Part shown: piece after piece, positions 1-6,288 of the stretch | Position numbering within the stretch: the first letter of the stretch is position 1 | How the letters are laid out: the number at the start of each line of letters is the position of its first letter | Assembly (NCBI GenBank): GCA_016789785.1 | Contig: JAEUQE010000272.1 | Coordinates: 1-10,480, forward strand | Source of the DNA: Bryobacterales bacterium | Lineage (GTDB): Bacteria; Acidobacteriota; Terriglobia; Bryobacterales; Bryobacteraceae | Direction: 5' to 3' | DNA length: 10,480 nt | Position numbers and translations under genes: made by a program | The notes under the pieces: model-generated | What the model saw: only the letters and a program-made list of their open reading frames with translations | Told to the model about the DNA's origin: nothing | Databases searched by the model: none

Positions 1-175
1 CTCGTGGCGTCCGGTGGGACGCGCGCCTGAAGCGATTCTCGGCGCCGATACAGCGACTCCGACCGTGCGTTTCGCGCCGCTTGCATACGGCGAGTATGTG
101 TTCGAACTCACGGTTACGGATAGCCGTGGCCGGTTCAGCCGGGCTACGACGAAAGTGTTCTTCGGCGCTTACTGA
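1..175 (+). CDS. C-terminal end of a PKD/Ig-like domain protein (5' partial)
   Basis: The frame is open from base 2 to a TGA at 173-175 and gives about 57 residues; the start lies left of the window. The stretch YGEYVFELTVTDSRGRFSR, ending in TTKVFFGAY, has the last two beta-strands and the V-T-D signature of PKD or REJ-type Ig-like domains, preceded by the usual 'ILGADTATPTVRFAP' strand. Such domains are found in secreted or outer-membrane proteins, often as the last module after a catalytic or propeller domain. Nothing of the rest is visible, so the protein's overall role cannot be given. The family call is from motif recognition only. Confidence 0.7.
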   Translation, partial: SWRPVGRAPEAILGADTATPTVRFAPLAYGEYVFELTVTDSRGRFSRATTKVFFGAY

Positions 176-309
176 TTCTGACCACCTCTTCCGAGGCGCT
201 GTTGCCCGAGACACGCAGGGCGATGATCCGAGACCCATCGCCCTGCGAGCAGCGCAGTGGACGCAGCGGGTGGACGAGTCACGGCGATCGGGCAGAGCGG
301 TCCGGTAAC

Positions 310-870
310 ATGGTGGAAGTGCCCCAGACTCCCGCAACGAACTCCGGCGATACCTTTGCCCCGCGCGCGGCGGTGGCCGTGGTGCACGCACTCGGGCCGC
401 AAGAGAGCGTGCTGCTGATCCGGCGCGCCAGCCGAAGTGACGACCCATGGTCGGGCCAGTGGTCGTTCCCGGGTGGGCGGCGCGATCCGCAGGACGTGGA
501 CCTCCTGGATACCGCACGGAGGGAGTTGCAGGAAGAGTGCGCGCTGGCGCTCTCGCGGGAACAGTGTCTGAGGGCACTGAAAGTCACGCATGCCGGACGT
601 TCTTCGGGCCGGCTGGTCGCTGTTGCTCCGTACCTGTTCCAAGTAGAGGAACCTCTGGCAACCACCGTGGATCAGCGTGAAGCGGAGAGCGCCACGTGGC
701 TGCCTCTGTCCGTGCTCCATGACCCGTCGCAGCACCAGATCCACACCGGGCCTGGAGTTCCGCCGGGAATGCGAGTTCCCGGCATCGCGCTGGATGGCGT
801 GCCGTTGTGGGGATTCACCTATCGTGTTCTCTGTTCGTGGTTGGGGATTGCGGTCGGGAATCCGGTTTAG
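310..870 (+). CDS. NUDIX hydrolase, CoA-pyrophosphatase (NudL/NUDT7)-like
   Basis: The 186-residue product is a NUDIX fold protein expected to hydrolyse a nucleoside diphosphate-X substrate. SGQWSFPGGRRDP at residues 48-60 leads into the NUDIX helix, with R71-E72 and E75-E76 as the metal-binding core. The Asp-rich spacing (D59, D62, D64) between the glycines and the RE pair resembles the CoA-pyrophosphatase branch rather than MutT. The final glycine of the consensus is replaced by A78. The C-terminal PLWGFTYRVL motif is also typical of this branch. The ATG at 310 was chosen because residues upstream of it (an in-frame TTG exists at 202) look non-coding; the ribosome-binding site is weak. CoA itself as substrate is inference. 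Confidence 0.85.
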   Translation: MVEVPQTPATNSGDTFAPRAAVAVVHALGPQESVLLIRRASRSDDPWSGQWSFPGGRRDPQDVDLLDTARRELQEECALALSREQCLRALKVTHAGRSSGRLVAVAPYLFQVEEPLATTVDQREAESATWLPLSVLHDPSQHQIHTGPGVPPGMRVPGIALDGVPLWGFTYRVLCSWLGIAVGNPV

Positions 871-905
871 GGCTTCTGTTCATTGCCGGACGTCAAATCC
901 GGGAT

Positions 906-934
906 CCGGCGGCTGACTCACCTTCAGCCGCCGG
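906..934 (+). terminator. Strong GC hairpin downstream of the NUDIX gene
   Basis: CCGGCGGCTGA (906-916) and TCAGCCGCCGG (924-934) form a perfect 11-bp stem with a 7-nt loop, 36 nt after the NUDIX stop. Position and strength fit a transcript end, but there is no T-run after it, so intrinsic termination is uncertain. It also lies at the left border of the decayed accessory zone. Confidence 0.4.
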
Positions 935-1189
935 GCCGTGGTGGCGTGGGTCAATCCTGCGTTGCCGATGAGCTTGCGAAGCGCGAACTTCCCGTCGCTG
1001 AAGCGCTCCCAGATCTACGGCGCGATTGCTTTCTACTTGGATCATCAAGCCGAAACCGACAAGTACCTCGAGGACACCAAGCACGAGTTCGAGGGGAACG
1101 CCATCCCGTTGGAGCAAGCCAACCCTGCGTTTTGGGCAAAGATCCAACGCGCGAAAGCCGGGGCAGCCCAAGGTGACGGGCATTCTTGA
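935..1189 (+). pseudogene. DUF433-family antitoxin remnant, N-terminus degraded
   Basis: The frame ending at 1189 encodes [20 protein letters not shown] and then EANP-like text ([18 protein letters not shown]). This matches the C-terminal half of DUF433 proteins, which are small winged-helix-like proteins usually encoded with a DUF5615 PIN-like toxin. The expected N-terminal half, with its G-T-R-(I/V) strand and 'SLDSVV' segment, is absent: only [15 protein letters not shown] precedes the recognisable part, and bases 906-934 are a hairpin. An internal ATG at 968 could still yield a 73-residue protein. No DUF5615 partner follows. The family call is made from memory of conserved text; the pseudogene status is inferred from the missing half. 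Confidence 0.6.
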
Positions 1190-1227
1190 TAATCCACGGC
1201 CCCTGCCTGCACGCAGTTCGCCCGATG

Positions 1228-1272
1228 TTTTGAAAACCTGACTGAACTATGTTGCGCAACAGGTTTTCGAAA
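1228..1272. repeat. Imperfect inverted repeat with inner palindrome
   Basis: TTTTGAAAACCTG (1228-1240) and CAGGTTTTCGAAA (1260-1272) pair over 13 positions with one T/G mismatch that could wobble in RNA. The 19-nt loop ends in the perfect palindrome GTTGCGCAAC (1251-1260). The structure lies between the DUF433 remnant and the decayed hicA. It could be a stem-loop transcript end, a regulator site or a relic element end; no T-run follows. Confidence 0.5.
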
Positions 1273-1417
1273 TTTCTCTATGCGGGCACATCCCCACTAG
1301 GGATCGGTGCCATGATGTGGACATGCCTACAGCGCTTCCACCGGCGTGACGCGCCAGACGCTCCGCACGCAGATCGACCGCGCGCAATGCATCCGACTGT
1401 AGGGGATAAGCGAAATC

Positions 1418-1605
1418 AAGGTTCGGGACATAATCAGGCAATGGAAAAGGACGGTTGGGTGATCGACCGGACACGTGGCGACCACCGGCAGTACCGGCAC
1501 CCCGGCCGCCCGGAAGCAGGAACGGTTACGGTCCCCGGCCACCCTGGGGACGATATGCCTGCGGGAACGCTAAGCTCTATACTGAAGAAGGCAGGCCTGA
1601 AATGA
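1418..1605 (+). pseudogene. hicA: hicA toxin, start codon lost and one-base deletion
   Basis: HicA is a small double-stranded-RNA-binding-fold mRNA interferase. Its N-terminal helix is readable at 1418-1441 as KVRDIIRQ, but the preceding codon is ATC where ATG is expected, and no ATG, GTG or TTG lies between the upstream in-frame TAG (1400-1402) and this text. After CAA (1439-1441) one base is missing: the expected codon for L has only TG (1442-1443), and the protein continues in another frame as EKDGWVIDRTRGDHRQYRHP and ends DDMPAGTLSSILKKAGLK. The catalytic His in the GDHRQY segment is kept. By chance the shift creates an ATG at 1441 that could start a 54-residue HicA lacking helix 1. The stop overlaps the hicB start (ATGA, 1602-1605). 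Activity of the short form is doubtful but unproven. Confidence 0.75.
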
Positions 1606-1820
1606 AAGAGTATGCCGTCGTCTTTGAAAAAGCGCCGAACAACTGGGCGGCGTACGTGCCGGATCTCCCCGGCTGCGTCACCACTGGCAAGACGCTGGAG
1701 GAAACGCGCCCGCTGATCGTGGAAGCGATCGAGTTTCATATCGAGGGGATGCGACTACGCGGCGAATCCGTTCCCGAGCCGACCACGGTGGCGGAATCGA
1801 TCCCGGTCCGGGCGGCGTAA
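1602..1820 (+). CDS. hicB: HicB antitoxin, short form
   Basis: The 72-residue product starts MKEYAVVFEKAPNNWAAYVP and carries DLPGC at residues 21-25 followed by the TGKT..E..P.I.EAIEFHIEGMR helix, which is the partial RNase H-like fold of HicB antitoxins. HicB neutralises HicA by direct binding. This is the short form: no helix-turn-helix or ribbon-helix-helix domain follows the fold, the tail being only PTTVAESIPVRAA. The start is fixed by the ATGA overlap with the hicA stop, indicating translational coupling, and AGG lies 6 nt upstream. The partner hicA is damaged, so this may be an orphan antitoxin kept by chance or retained against a toxin elsewhere. Confidence 0.9.
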   Translation: MKEYAVVFEKAPNNWAAYVPDLPGCVTTGKTLEETRPLIVEAIEFHIEGMRLRGESVPEPTTVAESIPVRAA

Positions 1821-1862
1821 GCATGCCATCATGGGATCACGATCGGCCAAGAGGTACTATCG

Positions 1863-2441
1863 AGTACCGCAGCCCAGTCCATTTCCGAAGATATAGTTTC
1901 GGTCACTGATTCTCGCCGTCCAGCTCGGCAAAAGGAAGCAGACCGTCTTCAAAGTTATCAGGCGGCTCCGCATCGAGCCATAAAGCGCCGCAGCGCTGGT
2001 CGTGGTGGCTAACTCGTCTCGTATGTTACAGCTCTGGAATCTCGCTTGATAGCGGCCGAATTGCGCTCTCTAGCTCCGCGATCGAGGACCGACGGCACAC
2101 TTACAACCCCGCCCGAGTACCTACCAGATGACCACGGCGTGTTTTACTTGCTCCAACTGGAACCCGAACACGATCCGGGACGAATCAAAGTTGGGTTTGC
2201 CGTGAGCCTGCCCGAGCGGCTTCGCACGTTGCGCTGTTCAGCTCCGTTCACGAGAGTCGTCCAGACTTGGCCATGCAAGGTGTTGTGGGAAAGAACGGCC
2301 ATCGAAAGCGTTACGGATGGCTGCAAGCAGCTTCACACCGAAGTTTTCCGCACCGCTTCGATTGAGTCCGTAGTCCACCGATGCGATCAGTTTTTCGGCC
2401 TAATGCCCAAGCTCCAAGGCCGGGGTGACCTCACGGAATAA
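1863..2441 (+). pseudogene. HTH plus GIY-YIG/T5orf172-like protein, two frameshifts and a nonsense codon
   Basis: Three frames join into one plausible protein. Bases 1863-1910 read STAAQSISEDIVSVTD. After one extra T (1911), bases 1912-1980 read LAVQLGKRKQTVFKVIRRL, a helix-turn-helix-like segment. One missing base near 1981 returns to the first frame: KRRSAGRGG, then TAA (2010-2012) where CAA would give Q, then LVSYVTALESRLIAAELR. The rest is open to 2441. The body holds GVFYLLQLEPEHDPGRIKVG followed by FAVSLPERLRTLR, then LWERTAIES and HTEVFR...CDQFFGLMP. This Y-x-(L/I)...KVGFA...R...H...F pattern resembles the T5orf172/Mug113 branch of GIY-YIG proteins. A TTG at 2046 with a weak GGA upstream could still express the last 131 residues. 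The original start is not identifiable. Confidence 0.65.
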
Positions 2442-2674
2442 CTCCACACGGCAGCCCGGAGTGGTCCAGACACAACAAACGCGACGGCTACACCGAGGAA
2501 CTGCTACGGGCTCAGACTGGCCACGGCACAAATCCGAGTTCATCACCAGATCTCCTGGTCAAGGCCCAAGAGGTCGCCGAAGTCGCCGGACAGCAAGTCG
2601 ATCAAAACACTCCGGCAACGACCAACGGAATGCAAGGTCCAAGTCTAGTCGGATCTGTAAGTCTTGGAAATGTT
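2442..2674. other. Intergenic stretch, no recognisable gene
   Basis: No start-to-stop gene with a recognisable product was found on either strand. One + strand frame, reading NKRDGYTEELLRAQTGHG and then LLVKAQEVAEVAGQQVDQN, has protein-like composition and is open into the tRNA gene, but it has no start with a ribosome-binding site and matches no family I know. It may be relic coding DNA from the adjacent decayed zone. The stretch lies directly beyond the 3' end of tRNA-Pro. Confidence 0.4.
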
Positions 2675-2752
<78 letters not shown>

Positions 2753-2920
2753 ACGAGTGCAGAAAGTTGCGAGTTTCGGGATCACGCTCAAGCCGCTTTC
2801 TCAAGTGGCGCGAGCGCACCGCAACGATCTTCAGGATACCAGCTTTTGCAGGTGATGTCCAAAACGGCTCCGGGCTCGAAAGCGCTCCCCCCGGCACTAC
2901 CACCGAAAAATCCTACCCTT

Positions 2921-2947
2921 TGTCGATTCTCCCGCACCCCGTTCGTC
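2921..2947 (+). promoter_or_regulatory. Candidate ECF42-type promoter upstream of the YCII-sigma operon
   Basis: TGTCGA (2921-2926) and CGTC (2944-2947) are separated by 17 nt and lie about 60 nt before the YCII start. From memory, the motif reported for ECF42 sigma factors upstream of DGPF genes is TGTCGA at -35 and CG(A/T)C at -10, so this is a direct match placed in front of the gene expected to carry it. It implies that the operon is controlled by its own sigma factor. Confidence 0.6.
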
Positions 2948-2959
2948 CCACCTGCGAAA

Positions 2960-2974
2960 CCCGCTCCAAGCGGG
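2960..2974 (+). other. Small hairpin in the predicted 5' UTR
   Basis: CCCGCT-CCA-AGCGGG forms a perfect 6-bp stem with a 3-nt loop, just after the predicted -10 element and about 12 nt before the AAGGGA ribosome-binding site of the YCII gene. It would lie at the 5' end of the transcript and may stabilise it; function is not known. Confidence 0.4.
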
Positions 2975-3004
2975 CATACTAAATCGAAGGGACTCACCGA
3001 TCGA

Positions 3005-3352
3005 ATGCCTCAGTACATGCTTCTGCTCCACGAACCCGCAGGCGCGTTTGAACACATCAGCGCGGATGAAGCGCAGGCCATCATTCTGCGATACACGAAC
3101 TGGGCCGAAAGCCTGGCCGCGAAGGGCCATCTGCGTGGCGGCAACAAACTACAGGACGGCACCGGCCGCACGCTACGGCAGAATTCCGGCAAGCTCAACA
3201 TCACCGACGGACCCTATTCCGAAACCAAAGAAGTGGTCGGCGGCTATTTCCTCATCGAAGCCGCCAATTATGACGAGGCCGTGACGCTTGCCAGCGATTG
3301 CCCGCACCTGGCCTTCGGCGCCGTGGAACTCCGCGAAGTCGAACCCACCTAG
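3005..3352 (+). CDS. YCII/DGPF-domain protein
   Basis: The 115-residue protein begins MPQYMLLLHEPAGAFEHISA and carries the hallmark I-T-D-G-P-Y segment at residues 66-71 followed by SETKEVVGGYFLIEA. This is the DGPF (PhnB/YCII-related) family: small ferredoxin-like alpha-beta proteins of unknown biochemical activity that are routinely encoded with ECF sigma factors. The usual Phe of DGPF is Tyr here, a common variant. The ATG at 3005 was chosen because the family begins at M-x-x-(Y/F)-M-L-L; AAGGGA lies about 12 nt upstream, a rather long spacing. Only 6 nt separate its stop from the sigma factor start, so the two are co-transcribed. A direct signalling role with the sigma factor is inferred from the family context. 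Confidence 0.92.
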   Translation: MPQYMLLLHEPAGAFEHISADEAQAIILRYTNWAESLAAKGHLRGGNKLQDGTGRTLRQNSGKLNITDGPYSETKEVVGGYFLIEAANYDEAVTLASDCPHLAFGAVELREVEPT

Positions 3353-3358
3353 TCCGTC

Positions 3359-4579
3359 ATGTCCGAAGTTCCCGAACTTGTGGACCATCTGTTCCGGCGC
3401 CAGTCCGGACGGATGGTCTCCACGCTTACCGCGATCCTCGGCTCCAAGCACATCCAACTGGCCGAGGACGTGGTGCAGGAGGCGCTCGTGCGCGCGCTTC
3501 AACTCTGGCCCTTCCAGGGTGTGCCGGACAATCCACGTGCGTGGCTGATCCAGGTTGCCCGCAATCAAGCGCTCGACAGGTTGCGGCGCGATCAGAATCT
3601 GGCATCGAAAGCCCCGGAAATCGAGCGCCGCATGACGCCGCGGGACTCGCCAGACACCGATGATCAGCTTGCCATGATGTTTCTGTGCTGTCACCCGAGG
3701 CTGCCTGACTATGCGCGCGTCTGCCTCACACTCAAGACCGTGAGCGGCTTCAGCGTCGCTGAGATCGCCCGCGCTCTGCTGGCTCGGGAGGACGCCGTCG
3801 CCCAACGGATTGTGCGTGCAAAACGGCAGATCCGAGAAGAAGGGATCGCGATCCGGATGCCTCCGCCCACGGAACTGCCGGAGCGGCTCGAATCGGTCCT
3901 CCAAGTCCTCTATCTTGTCTTCAACGAAGGCTACTCGGCGACGCAGGGACCCCATCTCATCCGCCGGGAACTGTGCGACGAGGCTATCTATCTCGGGGGT
4001 TTGCTCGCCAGCGATCCGGTCACCGCGGCGCCGCAAGTTCATGCGCTGCTCGCGCTGATGCTGTTCCAGGCGGCGCGCTTTGAGGCGCGGATGGATGAAA
4101 GCGGAGAACTGTTGCTGTTGCCGGACCAGGACCGGTCGCGCTGGGATCGCCGAATGATCGCAGCCGCGTTCCGTCAGTTGGACCGAAGTGCCGCCGGCGA
4201 AGAAGTCACCGAGTATCACCTGCAAGCGGCGATTGCAGCCGAGCACGCGAGTGCGCCTGGCTTGGATCAAACGAACTGGACGCACATCGTGCAACTGTAC
4301 GATCAACTGAGCCTGCGCAATCCATCGCCCGTCATCCTGCTGAATCGCGCCGTCGCCATCGGCCATCTGGCGGGTCCGGCGGCAGGGTTGGCGGCACTGG
4401 CCGGGATCCCAGCCGAGCCGCTCGCAGGATACTATCTGTTCCATGCCACGCGCGCGTTTCTCCACGCCTCGAACGGCGATAAGGAATCGGCCGCGGAGCA
4501 TTACCGCAAGGCTCTCGCCTGCAACTGCAACGATGCGGAGCGCGCCTTTCTCGACCGCCGCCTGCTGGAACTCGCGTAA
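3359..4579 (+). CDS. ECF42-type RNA polymerase sigma factor with C-terminal TPR-like extension
   Basis: The 406-residue product has a sigma-2 region at about residues 16-79 (EDVVQEALVRALQLW, NPRAWLIQVARNQALDRLRR) and a sigma-4 region at about 107-160 (FSVAEIARALLAREDAVAQRI). A long C-terminal extension follows, carrying the YLVFNEGYS motif (185-193), LLLLPDQDRSRWDRRMI and helical repeats up to HYRKALA...ERAFLDRRL. This architecture defines the ECF42 group, which lacks a classical anti-sigma factor and is thought to be controlled through the extension and neighbouring DGPF proteins. The length is full for the group. It starts 6 nt after the YCII stop, and its own recognition motif seems to stand before that operon. 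The stop lies 4 nt from the convergent hydrolase stop. The signal sensed is unknown. Confidence 0.93.
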   Translation: MSEVPELVDHLFRRQSGRMVSTLTAILGSKHIQLAEDVVQEALVRALQLWPFQGVPDNPRAWLIQVARNQALDRLRRDQNLASKAPEIERRMTPRDSPDTDDQLAMMFLCCHPRLPDYARVCLTLKTVSGFSVAEIARALLAREDAVAQRIVRAKRQIREEGIAIRMPPPTELPERLESVLQVLYLVFNEGYSATQGPHLIRRELCDEAIYLGGLLASDPVTAAPQVHALLALMLFQAARFEARMDESGELLLLPDQDRSRWDRRMIAAAFRQLDRSAAGEEVTEYHLQAAIAAEHASAPGLDQTNWTHIVQLYDQLSLRNPSPVILLNRAVAIGHLAGPAAGLAALAGIPAEPLAGYYLFHATRAFLHASNGDKESAAEHYRKALACNCNDAERAFLDRRLLELA

Positions 4580-4583
4580 CGCT

Positions 4584-5618
4584 TCACATCTGCGAAATCC
4601 GGTCTGAGACGGGCCCCAGAAGCCCGGCTCGCGATTGATCGGCGGGCTTCGTGGTCAGCAGCACCAGGATCAAATCCTTCGCTGGATCCGCCCACGTCAC
4701 CGTGCCCGTCGAGCCCCAATGGCCGAACGTGTTCGTGGAGCACGATTTGCCGAACGCGGATCCATCCACCATGAAGCCAATGCCCCAGGGCTTGTTCAAA
4801 CCCGCGTTTTGATTGGTCACCATCTGCCGTGCGGTGCTTGCCTTCAGTATGCCGTCGCGAGGGTGCAGGAAATAGGAGAGGAACTTCCCGACATCCCCGG
4901 CCGAAGCATGCGCGCCACCCCACGGTGCGCCAAGATCCCGCCAGTACATGCTGTTCCAGTTCCAATCGTCGTCACCCGTTACCTGACTGCGTGCCGTGTC
5001 GGCGATTTCGCGCCCGCCCAAGCCGAGCGAAGCCGACGTCATCTTCAGCGGCCCGAACACCTCCCTTCGCAGAAACTCGCGCAGGGGTTGTCTGGTCACA
5101 CGCTCGACAATTTCCGCCGCAAGCAGGATGCCCATGCTCTGATAGCGCACTTCACTGCCGGGCGCGAACAGCAGCGGCGTCTTGCATGTTGCGGCGACGA
5201 AGTCCTTCAGCGGTGCGTGACGTTTGCGCAATTCGGTGTTCTCCGGCAACATGTCCGGCAGACCGGAGGTGTGCGTGAGAAGCTGGCGGACGGTGATGCG
5301 GTCGCGATCGCCGCCCTGGAACTCAGGCACATAGGTCTTTGCTGTCCTATCGAGCGACACCGCACCACGATCCACCAACCGCATGACGGCGGCCGCGGTC
5401 ATCGGCTTCGTAATCGACGCGAGGAGAAACACCTCCTTTGCGGACCGAGCCTTGCCGAAACCTCGCTCGAACACCTGGCCACGCTGTTGGACATGGAGCA
5501 CCGCGGCGGACACTTCTCCCGTCGATGTGGCGCTCTGCAGTTTCGCGCACGCCTCGTCAATGCGCCCGTTGGTCAAGGAAGCGGCGGCCGACATCAGAAA
5601 GGTCCTGCGGGTGAACAT
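4584..5618 (-). CDS. Serine beta-lactamase-like hydrolase (class C/EstB type), Tat-type N-terminus
   Basis: The 344-residue protein has the three motifs of the penicillin-binding-protein-like serine hydrolases: S68-I-T-K71 with the nucleophile Ser and general-base Lys, Y159-Q-S161 as the Tyr loop, and H300-W-G302 in place of KTG. HTSGLPD at 116-122 is also typical of this family. Members are esterases, D-peptidases or lactamases; the HxG form is usual for EstB-like esterases, so antibiotic hydrolysis should not be assumed. The N-terminus TRRTFLMSAAAS has a twin-arginine motif, but the hydrophobic stretch is short and no clear cleavage site precedes the mature domain. The start is the ATG at 5618 with GAGTAGG just upstream. 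It lies 90 nt downstream of brnA on the same strand. Confidence 0.9.
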   Translation of the reverse strand: MFTRRTFLMSAAASLTNGRIDEACAKLQSATSTGEVSAAVLHVQQRGQVFERGFGKARSAKEVFLLASITKPMTAAAVMRLVDRGAVSLDRTAKTYVPEFQGGDRDRITVRQLLTHTSGLPDMLPENTELRKRHAPLKDFVAATCKTPLLFAPGSEVRYQSMGILLAAEIVERVTRQPLREFLRREVFGPLKMTSASLGLGGREIADTARSQVTGDDDWNWNSMYWRDLGAPWGGAHASAGDVGKFLSYFLHPRDGILKASTARQMVTNQNAGLNKPWGIGFMVDGSAFGKSCSTNTFGHWGSTGTVTWADPAKDLILVLLTTKPADQSRAGLLGPVSDRISQM

Positions 5619-5708
5619 TGGCCTACTCTATCAGGCGCAAAGTTGGTTCGCGGAGCACCCTTGCCGAATTTCCGGCCGAGCACCTACCCGCGTTGTTAGC
5701 GTGAGACG

Positions 5709-6074
5709 TTACCTATCTTCCGCAGGACCGCAGCCGCTCTTGAAGCGCTGCTCGGCGTCCATGACGTTGGCCAGAATTGCGTTGATGCGGCTCAAGTGCC
5801 CCGGGCCCTTGGACTTCAACCAACTGAGTACGTCGTTTTGAACGCGAAACGAGATGAGAGTCGTCTTCGAGCGCAGACGATTCGGAACCATCTGAGCAAG
5901 TTGCTCATCGGTCAACGGAGGGATGTCGGAGACATCTATCTCCGAGTCCGGCTTCCCGGCTAGCCGTGCAAGGCGTTCACGCTGAACCTTCGTGATCGGC
6001 TTGCCGAAAATGCGCCCGGCGCTCACGCGCACAAGCTTTTCTTGCCGAGATGATACGGATGATTTCTTCGCCAT
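5709..6074 (-). CDS. brnA: BrnA antitoxin
   Basis: The 121-residue protein carries VSDIPPLTDEQLAQM at residues 48-61 and a C-terminal ribbon-helix-helix: strand TLISFRV (72-78) and helices DVLSWLKSKG (81-90) and SRINAILANVM (95-105). This is the BrnA fold, which binds BrnT and represses its own operon. The ATG at 6074 was chosen because a near-perfect Shine-Dalgarno AGGGAGG ends 6 nt before it; the frame is open further upstream but that text is the brnT sequence read out of frame. The start lies 98 nt inside brnT, a longer overlap than usual for the pair. The basic N-terminal extension (MAKKSSVSSRQEKLVRVSAG) falls in the overlap. Confidence 0.88.
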   Translation of the reverse strand: MAKKSSVSSRQEKLVRVSAGRIFGKPITKVQRERLARLAGKPDSEIDVSDIPPLTDEQLAQMVPNRLRSKTTLISFRVQNDVLSWLKSKGPGHLSRINAILANVMDAEQRFKSGCGPAEDR

Positions 6075-6288
6075 CGCTTGCCTCCCTGTAGACGTGCACG
6101 ACCAGTAGTAGCGGTTCCAAACCCGCGGCCAAACCAAGAGCATGCCATCGTCGCTCACCTGTCTCGTCCACCCGGTCCTCCCTCAGCGTCAATTGAGGGT
6201 CCGCAAACACCAATGCAGCCGTGGCAAAATCGATTCCTTGCTTCGCGAGGTTGGCTCGATTCTTGTGCGGGTGCCATTCGAACTGCAT
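5977..6288 (-). CDS. brnT: BrnT toxin
   Basis: The 103-residue protein starts MQFEWHPHKNRANLAKQGID, the conserved opening of BrnT, and has FADPQLTLREDRVDETGERR in the middle and EEIIRIISARKA at about residues 75-86. BrnT is a RelE-like-fold ribonuclease that stops translation; BrnA neutralises it. The conserved opening, middle and ISARK motifs are all present, so the toxin looks complete, unlike the hicA in this window. The C-terminal tail RRAHFRQADHEGSA extends over the first third of brnA in another frame. The start at 6288 has no clear ribosome-binding site. The promoter probably lies in the AT-rich island at 6303-6317. Confidence 0.9.
   Translation of the reverse strand: MQFEWHPHKNRANLAKQGIDFATAALVFADPQLTLREDRVDETGERRWHALGLAAGLEPLLLVVHVYREASDGEEIIRIISARKACARERRAHFRQADHEGSA

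Noticed and set aside
169..744. A 191-codon minus-strand frame over the NUDIX gene
   Set aside because: The opposite strand carries a complete NUDIX box and conserved C-terminus; this is its shadow.
1319..1402. A + strand frame reading STGVTRQTLRTQIDRAQ before hicA
   Set aside because: It looks faintly like a helix-turn-helix peptide, but it is short, has no start with a ribosome-binding site and gives no certain family match.
3173..4501. A 442-codon open frame on the minus strand
   Set aside because: It is antisense to the ECF42 sigma factor, whose motifs are clear, and its composition (Arg, Gln and Gly rich, no domain) is that of a GC-rich shadow.
4635..5699. A 354-codon open frame on the plus strand
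   Set aside because: It is antisense to the serine hydrolase with its SxxK, YxS and HxG motifs; it has no recognisable domain or ribosome-binding site.
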